Assembly: GCF_050268245.1 (NCBI RefSeq)
Contig: NZ_JBNNGK010000012.1
Coordinates: forward strand, 62,001 to 126,000
Source of the DNA: JBNNGK01 sp050268245
GTDB lineage: Bacteria; Pseudomonadota; Gammaproteobacteria; Enterobacterales; Enterobacteriaceae
Reading direction: 5' to 3'
Length of the DNA stretch: 64,000 nucleotides
A program made the position numbers and the translations under genes. Every line of letters starts with the position of its first letter. Position 1 is the stretch's first letter. The notes beneath the pieces were generated by a model that worked only from the letters and a program-made list of their open reading frames with translations, made no database searches and had not been told where the DNA came from. Below, piece by piece: positions 54,321 to 63,035 of this stretch.

Positions 54321-54347
54321 AGCCCGGTTTTTGACCGGGCTTTTTTT
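54321..54347 (+). terminator. Terminator of fabF
   Basis: AGCCCGGT (54321-54328) / ACCGGGCT (54334-54341), loop TTTTG, T-run to 54347. Confidence 0.93.
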
Positions 54348-54415
54348 CGTCGATTGTACGTCATTAGGACAGTGCTGTTATTCTGTACAATACAGAGAGA
54401 GCGCGAGGAACAATA

Positions 54416-55213
54416 ATGCATTGGATAAACGGACAGCGGGGTGATGCACTAAAGCTTGACGATCGTGGCTTACAGTTTGGTGATGGCTGTTTCACCACTG
54501 CACGGGTCGTTGAAGGTAAAGTCGATCTGTTGCCGTGGCATATTGAACGGTTGCAACAGGCCGCTTTGCGCCTGATGTTGCCCGCGACCGATTGGCAAGC
54601 GTTCGAGCAGGAAATGCGCCATGCGGCAGAATCTATACCACATGGCGTGGTCAAAGCGATATTAACGCGTGGTCGTGGTGGGCGTGGTTACAGCCCGCAA
54701 GGTTGCCACCAACCGACGCGCATTGTCACATGTAGTGCTTATCCGCAACATTATTTGGCCTGGCGGGAACGGGGCATTCGTCTAACGTTGAGCCCGGTGC
54801 CGTTGGCACGCAATCCGTTACTTGCTGGCCTGAAGCACCTCAATCGTTTGGAACAGGTACTGATTCGCACGCATCTTGACCAGACTGAGGCCGACGAGGC
54901 GCTGGTGCTTGACACCGCAGGGTTGCTGGTGGAATGCTGTGCGGCTAATTTGTTCTGGCGCAAAGGAAAAGCGGTTTACACGCCGGATTTGAACCAGGCG
55001 GGCGTGGCTGGATTGATGCGTCGGCGAGTGATCGAGCGGTTAATGGGCAGCGAATATTCGTTGAATATTGTCTCGGAACCGTTGGAAACGCTGGCGAATG
55101 CCGATGAGGTGCTGATCAGCAATGCGTTGATGCCGTTACTGCCGGTTAACGTTGCGCACTCATGGCATTACCACTCGCGCCAGCTCTACGATTTTTTGTG
55201 CCCACACTGTTAA
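54416..55213 (+). CDS. pabC: Aminodeoxychorismate lyase
   Basis: Pyridoxal-phosphate enzyme of folate synthesis releasing p-aminobenzoate and pyruvate. The 265 residues belong to fold-type IV; the cofactor Lys is in AGLKHLNRLEQVLIR. The N-terminus MHWINGQRGDAL and DRGLQFGDGCFTT are family-typical. It begins the pabC-mltG-tmk-holB-tatD run, with 13 bases before mltG. Confidence 0.95.
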   Translation: MHWINGQRGDALKLDDRGLQFGDGCFTTARVVEGKVDLLPWHIERLQQAALRLMLPATDWQAFEQEMRHAAESIPHGVVKAILTRGRGGRGYSPQGCHQPTRIVTCSAYPQHYLAWRERGIRLTLSPVPLARNPLLAGLKHLNRLEQVLIRTHLDQTEADEALVLDTAGLLVECCAANLFWRKGKAVYTPDLNQAGVAGLMRRRVIERLMGSEYSLNIVSEPLETLANADEVLISNALMPLLPVNVAHSWHYHSRQLYDFLCPHC

Positions 55214-55226
55214 CCATGGCTGATTG

Positions 55227-56252
55227 ATGAAGAGAAAAAAGCTCAAGATTGTTTCGATAATAGTTCTTCTGGGTTTGGCACTGCTGTTTTGGGGATACCA
55301 GAAGGTTGAACGCTTCGGCGATACGCCGTTGGCGATTGAGCAGGACGCAATCTTTAAATTGCCAGCAGGCACGGGGCGCGTGGCGCTCGAAGATTTACTG
55401 GTGCGTGATAAACTGATCCAAACGGGTAAATGGTTGCCGTGGTTGTTGAAGCTTGAGCCAAAACTCGCCGCGTTCAAGGCTGGCACTTATCGCTTCACAC
55501 CGGGTATGACGGTGCGTCAGATGCTCGAACTACTGGCTAGTGGTAAAGAGGTGCAGTTTAATGCCCGCTTTATTGAGGGTTCACGCCTGCGCGACTGGCT
55601 GCTGGTTTTGCAGCAATCTGACTATCTGGAGCACACGCTGGCGGATAAAAGCGAAGCGGAGATTGCTGAGGCATTAGGTCTACCGGCAGGGCGCTCTCCT
55701 GAAGGGCGTTTGTATCCCGATACTTATTCCTATACCGCAGGCATGAGTGATATTGCACTGCTCAAACGTGCGCATTTGCGTATGGTGAAGGTATTGCAAG
55801 ATGCCTGGCAGGGACGTGATACAACGTTGCCTTATAAAACGCCGGAACAGCTGCTGATAATGGCATCGATTGTGGAAAAAGAAACCGCAGTGCCGGAAGA
55901 GCGCACTAAAGTGGCCTCTGTATTTGTCAATCGTTTACGTATTGGCATGCGTCTGCAAACCGATCCCACGGTGATTTACGGTATGGGTGACCGCTACACG
56001 GGCACTATCACGCGCAAAGATCTCGAAACACCAACGCCGTATAACACCTACGTCATCAATGGCTTGCCACCAACACCGATCGCTATGCCAGGCAAGGCTT
56101 CGCTAGAGGCCGCAGCTCATCCGGCGAAAACACCGTACCTGTATTTTGTTGCCGATGGTAAAGGCGGTCACACCTTTACGACCAACCTGGCGAGCCATAA
56201 TCAGGCGGTACGCCATTATCGCCAGGTATTGAAGGAAAAGAATGAAAAGTAA
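55227..56252 (+). CDS. mltG: Endolytic murein transglycosylase MltG
   Basis: Inner-membrane anchored lytic transglycosylase that cuts nascent glycan strands and sets their length. The ATG 55227 start gives 341 residues, the family length. It has one transmembrane helix (IVSIIVLLGLALLFWGY), a LysM-like region, and the catalytic Glu in MASIVEKETAVPEER (about residue 217). It ends with VADGKGGHTFTTNLASHNQAV. Overlaps tmk by 11 bases. Confidence 0.95.
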   Translation: MKRKKLKIVSIIVLLGLALLFWGYQKVERFGDTPLAIEQDAIFKLPAGTGRVALEDLLVRDKLIQTGKWLPWLLKLEPKLAAFKAGTYRFTPGMTVRQMLELLASGKEVQFNARFIEGSRLRDWLLVLQQSDYLEHTLADKSEAEIAEALGLPAGRSPEGRLYPDTYSYTAGMSDIALLKRAHLRMVKVLQDAWQGRDTTLPYKTPEQLLIMASIVEKETAVPEERTKVASVFVNRLRIGMRLQTDPTVIYGMGDRYTGTITRKDLETPTPYNTYVINGLPPTPIAMPGKASLEAAAHPAKTPYLYFVADGKGGHTFTTNLASHNQAVRHYRQVLKEKNEK

Positions 56253-56880
56253 ATTTGTGGTGATCGAAGGGTTGGAAGGTGCAGGTAAGACCACTGCGCG
56301 CGATACCGTGGTCAATGTTTTACGTGAGCACGGTATCAACGATATTGTTTTCACCCGTGAGCCGGGAGGTACGCCGTTGGCAGAAAAACTGCGTGACCTG
56401 TTCAAGCGTGGGCATGAAGGTGAACTGCCGACGATTAAAGCTGAAGTGTTGATGCTGTATGCCGCGCGCGTGCAACTGGTCGAAACGGTAATCAAACCCG
56501 CACTAGCGCGCGGTGCTTGGGTGGTTGGCGATCGTCATGATTTATCATCGCAAGCCTATCAGGGCGGTGGCCGAGGCGTAGATCAACAACTGATGGCCTC
56601 GCTGCGCGATACCGTACTGGGGGATTTTCACCCGGATCTCACGGTCTATCTCGATTTGCCGCCGTTAATCGGCTTGCAGCGTGCGCAGGCGCGGGGGGCG
56701 CTGGATCGTATCGAACAAGAGGCATTACCATTTTTTGAGCGTACCCGGGTGCGTTACCAGCAACTTGCGGCGGCAGACGATACGATAGTTACCGTTGATG
56801 CATCGCAAACGCTGGAACGGGTGACGGATGATATTCGCCGTTGCGTCACAGATTGGCTGCAAAATCAGGGTAGCGTTTGA
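56242..56880 (+). CDS. tmk: Thymidylate kinase
   Basis: Phosphorylates dTMP to dTDP. The 212 residues have the P-loop EGLEGAGKTTA, the FTREPGGTPLAEKLR segment, the DRHDLSSQAYQGGGRG substrate region and the LID region RARGALDRIEQE. Overlaps mltG upstream, and its stop overlaps the holB start as TGATG. Confidence 0.97.
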   Translation: MKSKFVVIEGLEGAGKTTARDTVVNVLREHGINDIVFTREPGGTPLAEKLRDLFKRGHEGELPTIKAEVLMLYAARVQLVETVIKPALARGAWVVGDRHDLSSQAYQGGGRGVDQQLMASLRDTVLGDFHPDLTVYLDLPPLIGLQRAQARGALDRIEQEALPFFERTRVRYQQLAAADDTIVTVDASQTLERVTDDIRRCVTDWLQNQGSV

Positions 56881-57887
56881 TGAATTGGTATCCGTGGCTG
56901 AATAAACCCTATCGTCAACTGATTGGACAGTATGCCTCCGAACGGGGGCATCACGCGTTGCTGTTGCATGCATCGGTGGGTAACGGCGACGAGGCATTAG
57001 TCTATGGCATTGGTCGATGGCTAATTTGTCAGCGGCGAAATGGCGAAAAAAGTTGCGGTGAATGCCACAGTTGTCGGCTGATGTTGGCAGGCAATCATCC
57101 TGATTATCATGTGTTGGCGCCAGAAAAAGGCAAAAGCAGTTTGGGCGTCGAGCCGATTCGACAACTCATCGAAATACTTTATGCTCACGCACAACAGGGC
57201 GGCGCCAAAGTGGTTTGGCTGCCGCAGGCCGAGTTGTTAACCGAAGCCGCAGCCAATGCGTTGTTAAAAACGCTGGAAGAGCCGCCAGCGAATACCTATT
57301 TTTTGTTGGGGTGCCGTGAGCCCTCCCGCTTGTTGGCGACGTTGCGTAGCCGCTGCTTTTATTATCATCTCGCCAGCCCGGATGAACAACTGAGTTTGCA
57401 ATGGCTGAACCGTCAGGCGGCAGGCGATCCGATTGATCGTTTGACCGCATTGCGGCTGCATGACGGTGCGCCGGTGGCGGCAGAACAGATGCTGCAACCG
57501 GAACGCTGGCAACAGCGTAGCACGCTGTGTAGTACGTTGAGCCGTGCGTTACAAAGTCACGACATGTTGGCACTGTTACCGGTACTGAACCATGACGACG
57601 TTGCCGAACGGCTGCGCTGGCTATGCGCGTTATTGATTGACGCGATGAAATGGCAGCAGGGGGCGGCGAATTTTGTGCTCAACCAAGATCAACAACCGTT
57701 GGTACAACAGTTGGCGGCGCGTTTGAGCGCCAGTTCGTTGCAACATGTTGTGCAGCAATGGTTACATTGCCGCCATCAGTTGCTCAGCGTCGTTGGCGTG
57801 AATCGCGAACTGCTGCTGACTGAACAGTTACTTAGCTGGGAGCAAATGTTTGCCTCCGTTGGCTATTCTCAACCTCATTCGTTGTAA
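56880..57887 (+). CDS. holB: DNA polymerase III subunit delta prime
   Basis: Clamp-loader subunit of the replicative polymerase. The ATG 56880 start gives 335 residues (MNWYPWLNKPYRQL), matching E. coli. The zinc-binding Cys set is in CGECHSCRLM plus an upstream Cys (LICQRRNG). NALLKTLEEPPANTYF and LATLRSRCFYY are the conserved AAA+ motifs; the P-loop is degenerate, as usual for delta prime. One-base overlap with tmk. Confidence 0.95.
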   Translation: MNWYPWLNKPYRQLIGQYASERGHHALLLHASVGNGDEALVYGIGRWLICQRRNGEKSCGECHSCRLMLAGNHPDYHVLAPEKGKSSLGVEPIRQLIEILYAHAQQGGAKVVWLPQAELLTEAAANALLKTLEEPPANTYFLLGCREPSRLLATLRSRCFYYHLASPDEQLSLQWLNRQAAGDPIDRLTALRLHDGAPVAAEQMLQPERWQQRSTLCSTLSRALQSHDMLALLPVLNHDDVAERLRWLCALLIDAMKWQQGAANFVLNQDQQPLVQQLAARLSASSLQHVVQQWLHCRHQLLSVVGVNRELLLTEQLLSWEQMFASVGYSQPHSL

Positions 57888-57901
57888 AAGAGTTATATAT
57901 T

Positions 57902-58690
57902 ATGTTGTTAGTCGATTCTCATTGCCATCTTGACGGCTTGGATTACCAAACGCTGCACCAAAACGTTGATGATGCATTGACAAAAGCCAAAGCGCGTGAC
58001 GTGGGTTACGTGTTAGCGGTCGCCACCACCTTGCCGGGTTACCGCGCAATGACTGAACTGATTGGTTCACGCACTGATGTAGCGTTTTCCTGCGGTGTGC
58101 ATCCACTCAATTTGGAAGACGGATACGACTATGCGGAATTGCGCCAATTGGCTGCCGCAGAGCAGGTGGTTGCCCTGGGGGAAACTGGCCTAGATTACTT
58201 TTATCAGAAAGATAATTGGGCGTTGCAGCAGGAGTCCTTCCGCGAACATATTCGTATTGGTCGTGATGTCAACAAACCGGTGATCGTCCATACGCGCGAT
58301 GCACGTGAAGACACGCTGAAAATTCTACGTGAAGAGAATGTGCAAGACTGCGGTGGCGTGTTGCACTGCTTCACTGAAGATCGTGCTACGGCGGCGGCGC
58401 TGTTGGATTTGGGGTTTTATATTTCCTTCTCCGGTATTGTTACCTTCCGTAATGCCGAGCAATTGCGTGATGTCGCCCGCTATGTGCCGTTAGATCGCAT
58501 CCTGGTTGAGACTGACTCGCCTTACCTGGCACCCGTACCGCATCGTGGCAAGGAAAATCAGCCGGCCTATGTGCGAGATGTGGCTGAATACGTGGCTGTT
58601 TTGAAAGGCGTGAGCCTGGAACAGCTCGCGATTGCGACCACCGACAACTTTTCACGCTTATTTCACATCGAACTCCCATCCATAGCCTAG
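57902..58690 (+). CDS. TatD family metal-dependent hydrolase (YcfH)
   Basis: TIM-barrel metallohydrolase of 262 residues. Metal ligands are DSHCHLD (HxH), GETGLDYFY, VIVHTRDA, LHCFTE and ETDSPYLAP. Relatives have DNase or D-amino-acyl-tRNA deacylase activity; this is the YcfH paralogue by position after holB. The gap from holB is 14 bases. The ptsG promoter region follows. Confidence 0.93.
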   Translation: MLLVDSHCHLDGLDYQTLHQNVDDALTKAKARDVGYVLAVATTLPGYRAMTELIGSRTDVAFSCGVHPLNLEDGYDYAELRQLAAAEQVVALGETGLDYFYQKDNWALQQESFREHIRIGRDVNKPVIVHTRDAREDTLKILREENVQDCGGVLHCFTEDRATAAALLDLGFYISFSGIVTFRNAEQLRDVARYVPLDRILVETDSPYLAPVPHRGKENQPAYVRDVAEYVAVLKGVSLEQLAIATTDNFSRLFHIELPSIA

Positions 58691-58852
58691 GCTTAGGATT
58701 CAGTCACTGAATGCGGGATTATTTTTAAGCTCGTAATTAATCATTGAAACGGGTAATGTTCTTGCCCGTTTATGGTGGTTAATGGGTATTTTTACATCAT
58801 TATTTACAATTTAAAGTCGTTTTAGGAAAAATGCCGTGCCTTATTAAGCGAA

Positions 58853-58870
58853 ACGTGACTGCCATCAAAC
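58853..58870 (+). promoter_or_regulatory. CRP-like site upstream of ptsG
   Basis: ACGTGACTGCCATCAAAC resembles the TGTGA-N6-TCACA consensus, and its position upstream of the Mlc-like site matches the organisation of E. coli ptsG. Confidence 0.6.
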
Positions 58871-58884
58871 ATTATGCAGGCTAT

Positions 58885-58905
58885 TTATTTTACTCTGCGT
58901 AAAAA
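58885..58905 (+). promoter_or_regulatory. Mlc-like operator upstream of ptsG
   Basis: TTATTTTACTCTGCGTAAAA closely resembles the E. coli ptsG Mlc operator. Mlc represses ptsG without glucose and is sequestered by dephosphorylated PtsG during transport. Confidence 0.7.
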
Positions 58906-59017
58906 TTCAAGGGGTGCTCAGACACCCTGAACTGCAGGGGTTTTTCTCCCCCCCTTGCAACGCGAAAACTCGCGCAAAGAAGTAGCAAAGCACTATTACT
59001 CAGGAGCACACTCAACT

Positions 59018-60451
59018 ATGTTTAAGAACGCATTTGCAAACCTGCAAAAAGTAGGTAAATCGCTAATGCTGCCGGTATCCGTACTGCCTATCGCAGGTAT
59101 TCTGCTGGGCGTCGGTTCCGCCAACTTTAGCTGGCTACCTGCGGTAGTCTCCCACGTCATGGCGGAAGCCGGCGGCTCTGTATTCGCCAACATGCCGCTG
59201 ATTTTCGCTATTGGTGTGGCATTAGGGTTCACCAATAACGATGGTGTATCGGCTTTAGCCGCCGTGGTGGCCTACGGTATCATGGTGAAAACCATGGCGG
59301 TGGTGGCACCTTTGGTATTGCATTTGCCTGCCGAAGAAATTGCCTCTAAACATTTGGCGGATACCGGTGTGCTTGGGGGGATTATCTCCGGCTCGATCGC
59401 AGCTTATATGTTTAACCGCTTCTTCCGCATTCAACTGCCGGAATACCTTGGCTTCTTTGCCGGTAAGCGCTTTGTCCCCATCATCTCTGGCTTGGCGGCG
59501 ATCGCCATGGGTGTGGTGCTGTCCTTCATCTGGCCACCCATTGGTACTGCCATTCAGACCTTCTCGCAATGGGCGGCTTATCAGAACCCGGTGGTTGCGT
59601 TTGGGATTTACGGCGTAGTTGAGCGTGCGCTGGTGCCATTCGGCTTGCATCATATCTGGAACGTACCATTCCAAATGCAAATCGGGGAGTTCACCAACGC
59701 AGCAGGGCAAGTGTTCCACGGCGATATCCCTCGCTACATGGCCGGTGATCCGACCGCAGGTAAACTGTCTGGCGGCTTCCTGTTTAAAATGTACGGTTTG
59801 CCTGCTGCGGCGATTGCCATTTGGCACTCTGCTAAACCAGAAAACCGTGCGAAAGTAGGCGGCATCATGATTTCCGCCGCGTTGACCTCGTTCTTGACTG
59901 GTATCACCGAACCAATCGAGTTCTCCTTCATGTTTGTCGCGCCGATCCTGTATGTGATCCACGCTATTCTGGCTGGTTTGGCGTTCCCAATTTGTATTCT
60001 GTTGGGCATGCGTGATGGCACCAGCTTCTCACACGGTTTGATCGATTTCATCGTGCTGAGCGGAAACAGCAGCAAAATTTGGCTGTTCCCGATCGTCGGT
60101 ATCGTCTACGGTTTGGTGTACTACACCATCTTCCGCGTGCTGATCGCCAAGTTGGATCTAAAAACACCGGGCCGTGAAGACACAGCATCCGAGCAGGTAG
60201 CGCAGGGCGGTTCTGAGATGGCATCGGCACTGGTTCAGGCGTTCGGCGGTAAAGACAACATCACTAACCTTGATGCGTGTATCACGCGTTTACGCGTCAG
60301 CGTGGCCGATGTGTCCAAAGTTGACCAGGCTGGTTTGAAGAAACTGGGCGCGGCTGGCGTTGTTGTTGCGGGCTCCGGCGTCCAGGCTATCTTTGGCACC
60401 AAGTCTGATAACCTGAAAACAGATATGGATGAATATATCCGTAATAGCTGA
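59018..60451 (+). CDS. ptsG: Glucose-specific PTS transporter subunit IIBC
   Basis: Inner-membrane glucose permease coupling import to phosphorylation via EIIA-Glc. The ATG 59018 start (MFKNAFANLQKVGKSLMLP) yields 477 residues as in E. coli. The IIC part has ten or so helices and ITEPIEFSFMF. The IIB part has the phosphorylated Cys in LDACITRLRVSV (about 421). The ribosome binding region CAGGAGCACACTCAACT is nearly as in E. coli, where SgrS RNA pairs to block translation, so the same control is likely. Confidence 0.97.
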   Translation: MFKNAFANLQKVGKSLMLPVSVLPIAGILLGVGSANFSWLPAVVSHVMAEAGGSVFANMPLIFAIGVALGFTNNDGVSALAAVVAYGIMVKTMAVVAPLVLHLPAEEIASKHLADTGVLGGIISGSIAAYMFNRFFRIQLPEYLGFFAGKRFVPIISGLAAIAMGVVLSFIWPPIGTAIQTFSQWAAYQNPVVAFGIYGVVERALVPFGLHHIWNVPFQMQIGEFTNAAGQVFHGDIPRYMAGDPTAGKLSGGFLFKMYGLPAAAIAIWHSAKPENRAKVGGIMISAALTSFLTGITEPIEFSFMFVAPILYVIHAILAGLAFPICILLGMRDGTSFSHGLIDFIVLSGNSSKIWLFPIVGIVYGLVYYTIFRVLIAKLDLKTPGREDTASEQVAQGGSEMASALVQAFGGKDNITNLDACITRLRVSVADVSKVDQAGLKKLGAAGVVVAGSGVQAIFGTKSDNLKTDMDEYIRNS

Positions 60452-60470
60452 TTCAGGTCGGGGAGTGTTG

Positions 60471-60496
60471 AGGGAGGCGAAAGCCTCCCTTTTTTT
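60471..60496 (+). terminator. Terminator of ptsG
   Basis: AGGGAGGC / GCCTCCCT with a GAAA tetraloop, followed by T7. Confidence 0.95.
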
Positions 60497-60802
60497 ATGT
60501 GTTTGACGCGGCCGTTATGTGTTTTTTTAGTGCAGAAGCCCACCACCAAGCCTTCACGGTTAACAAAGAGATCATGCCGTGCATCTTCACCTATTCACAC
60601 GTGAGGCGGCTGAGCCACGCAAAAACCGTCGTTTTACTGGCGTAAACTGATAGTGACGCTAACCATTAAGGCCGCGTGTCGTATCCCTCAGATTGACTGA
60701 TTCTCCACCACTCGACGCAGAAAGTGCGCAATCAGGTTGAAAGCAGTAGAATTAGTCACTCATACTGCATACACCGTCTTAATACTTAACAAGGAACGCC
60801 AG
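60497..60802. promoter_or_regulatory. Intergenic region between ptsG and hinT
   Basis: No gene is supported. E. coli has fhuE here; no trace of it was seen. It contains the hinT promoter, with AAGGA before the start at 60803. Confidence 0.5.
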
Positions 60803-61153
60803 ATGGCTGAAGAAACTATTTTCAGTAAAATAATCCGCCGAGAAATTCCTGCTGATGTGGTTTATCAGGACGAACTGGTCACGGCTTTTCGTGATATCGC
60901 CCCTAAAGCGCCGACTCATATTTTGATTATTCCAAACGTGTTGATTCCAACGACCAATGATGTCACCACGGAACATGAAGCGGCGTTAGGGCGTATGGTG
61001 ACCGTGGCGGCGAAGATTGCTGAACAGGAAGGGATCGCTAAAGATGGCTATCGGCTGATCATTAACTGTAATCAGCATGGTGGACAAGAGGTTTATCATA
61101 TTCACATGCATTTGGTCGGTGGTTGCCCATTGGGGCCAATGCTGTCTTATTGA
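60803..61153 (+). CDS. hinT: Purine nucleoside phosphoramidase HinT
   Basis: HIT-family hydrolase of nucleoside phosphoramidates and acyl-adenylates. The ATG 60803 start gives 116 residues beginning MAEETIFSKIIRREIP. The histidine triad is EVYHIHMHLVGG. The C-terminus ends PLGPMLSY, slightly shorter than in E. coli (119). It starts the hinT-ycfL-lpoB-thiK-nagZ run. Confidence 0.96.
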   Translation: MAEETIFSKIIRREIPADVVYQDELVTAFRDIAPKAPTHILIIPNVLIPTTNDVTTEHEAALGRMVTVAAKIAEQEGIAKDGYRLIINCNQHGGQEVYHIHMHLVGGCPLGPMLSY

Positions 61154-61165
61154 TAGAGGAATACC

Positions 61166-61555
61166 ATGCGCTATATTAAACCACTGCGTTGCTTAATGGC
61201 GCTGGTGTTACCTGCCGTTGTGCTGATGGGCTGCAGCAGTCCGAATGGCATCGTGGTGAATGAGCGGCAAACGGTAGTGATGGATTCATCCGTGCTCACG
61301 GCAGGGATCTTGGCCGAGCGTCCAGAGGTTAACGCCGCTGCTGGACGAATGATGGCCACTTCGGTACTCAGCAACACGCAGCCCAATCCGGTTACCGTGC
61401 ATTATCGCTTCTTCTGGTATGACGCGCAGGGGCTGGATATTCGGCCGTTCGAAAAGCCAAGGGAGATGACGGTTGCCCCGAATTCAGACGCTCAAATCTA
61501 TTCCATCAATGGCAATTTGGACGCTAAACGTGCACGTCTTCACGTATTTTTATAA
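61166..61555 (+). CDS. ycfL: YcfL family lipoprotein
   Basis: A 129-residue lipoprotein with signal peptide and lipobox VLMGC (Cys about 23). The mature part has SPNGIVVNERQTVVMDSSVL and an immunoglobulin-like pattern with YRFFWYDAQGLDI. It is the partner-like neighbour of lpoB in enterobacteria. Function unknown. 12 bases after hinT. Confidence 0.93.
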   Translation: MRYIKPLRCLMALVLPAVVLMGCSSPNGIVVNERQTVVMDSSVLTAGILAERPEVNAAAGRMMATSVLSNTQPNPVTVHYRFFWYDAQGLDIRPFEKPREMTVAPNSDAQIYSINGNLDAKRARLHVFL

Positions 61556-61585
61556 GCTAAGCACTTAGCCCCATTGGAGAGAATA

Positions 61586-62167
61586 ATGAAAAAGTATTTG
61601 CTTGTGGCATTGGCTGCGTTGGCGTTGACCGGTTGTATTCAACCCGTTGAACAGACTGAGCCGCCAGCCACAATTGAGCCGATTACACCGATCCCGGAAC
61701 CTGAGCAGCCGGAACCACCGGTTAATGAGACGGTGCCGCAACCGCCGAAAATCCAAAGCATTAACTGGTTAAGCAGCGTTCAGCCACTGGTAAACCAAAT
61801 GTTGAAAGCTGATGGTGTTAATCCGGGTAGCGTGTTGCTGCTAGATAGCGTGAAGAATAACACTAACGGCGCATTGCAGACCGCTAAGGCAACCGCTGCG
61901 TTACATAACGCGCTTGCCAACAATCAGACCTTTATCGTGGTGCCAGAATCGCAGTTGGCCAGTGCGAAACAAACGCTTGGCCTGTCGGCGGATGACAGCC
62001 TAGGTTCACGTAGTAAGGCGATTGGCTTGGCGCGTATCGTTAGCGCGCAGTACGTGTTGTACAGCGACGTTAGCGGTAACGTTAAGGCGCCACAGCTGGA
62101 CATGCAATTGATGCTGGCGCAAACCGGCGAAATTATCTGGTCAGGTAATGGTGCCGTTAAACGTTGA
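61586..62167 (+). CDS. lpoB: Penicillin-binding protein activator LpoB
   Basis: Outer-membrane lipoprotein that reaches through the peptidoglycan to stimulate PBP1B. The ATG 61586 has GGAGAG upstream, giving 193 residues. Lipobox ALTGC (Cys 17), then a flexible Pro/Glu-rich linker (about 20-55) and the TolB-N-like globular domain (INWLSSVQPLVNQML ... SGNGAVKR). The end overlaps the thiK start by 20 bases. Confidence 0.95.
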   Translation: MKKYLLVALAALALTGCIQPVEQTEPPATIEPITPIPEPEQPEPPVNETVPQPPKIQSINWLSSVQPLVNQMLKADGVNPGSVLLLDSVKNNTNGALQTAKATAALHNALANNQTFIVVPESQLASAKQTLGLSADDSLGSRSKAIGLARIVSAQYVLYSDVSGNVKAPQLDMQLMLAQTGEIIWSGNGAVKR

Positions 62168-63002
62168 AGCTGAGTTGCGACGATTATTGCAAACCAAACT
62201 GCCGGCGGTGAAAACCGCCGGTTGTCGTTTCAGCCCTGTGCAGGGGTTGAGCGGTGAAAGTTGGCGCATCGACGGCGACGGCGTGCGGCTACTTGCGCGC
62301 CAACAGACCAGCGATAAAACGTGCTTGGGTGTTAGCCGCCATCGTGAAGCGCAGTTATTACGTCGCTGTGCTCGCACGTTGGGGCCACGTGTCGTGGCGC
62401 AAAACGCGCAGTGGATTATCGTCGAATGGCTGAGTGGGGAGGTGGTGACGCACGATAAATTCGCTTGCCTGCAACACAATGGTGAATTGGCCGAATTAAT
62501 GGCAACGCTCCATCAAAGTCCCCTCAGCGGTTATCGTTTAGTGCCGTCACAACACTATGCGCGCTATTGGCAACATCTGGATCGGCGGCGTATCAGCCCA
62601 GCCTGGTTGCGCTTGCACCAACGTTTTTTGCAGATACCACCGCCGCAACCGTTAAAGTTAGCGCCGTTGCACATGGATATTCACCCCGACAATCTGATCG
62701 CTCAAGGCCAGCGGTTACGATTGATCGACTGGGAATACGCCACCGACGGCGATGTCGCGCTCGAACTCGCGGCAATGTTTCGTTTCAATGCGTGGCAAGC
62801 CAGGCAACAGCAGTGTTTTATTCGCCAATATGCACAGACCGGCTATCACGACCCCGAATTATTGGCCACGCAAGTCTCGCGCTGGTTACCTTGGGTCGAT
62901 TATCTGATGTTGATGTGGTTCGAAGTGCGCTGGCAGCAAACTGGCGATCGAGATTTTTTGAGCTGGGCAGCCACGTTGCGCCAGCGTTTTTGTATATCAT
63001 GA
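62148..63002 (+). CDS. thiK: Thiamine kinase
   Basis: Salvage enzyme phosphorylating thiamine; aminoglycoside phosphotransferase fold. The 284 residues show the catalytic LAPLHMDIHPDNLIAQG (HxDxxxxN) and LIDWEYATDGDVALELA (metal Asp). The start overlaps lpoB; ATG 62148 or GTG 62151 are both possible. The E. coli order lpoB-thiK-nagZ is kept. Confidence 0.93.
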   Translation: MVPLNVEAELRRLLQTKLPAVKTAGCRFSPVQGLSGESWRIDGDGVRLLARQQTSDKTCLGVSRHREAQLLRRCARTLGPRVVAQNAQWIIVEWLSGEVVTHDKFACLQHNGELAELMATLHQSPLSGYRLVPSQHYARYWQHLDRRRISPAWLRLHQRFLQIPPPQPLKLAPLHMDIHPDNLIAQGQRLRLIDWEYATDGDVALELAAMFRFNAWQARQQQCFIRQYAQTGYHDPELLATQVSRWLPWVDYLMLMWFEVRWQQTGDRDFLSWAATLRQRFCIS

Positions 63003-63035
63003 CCCTTTCTGTATGAATGATGAAGTGAGGTGGCC

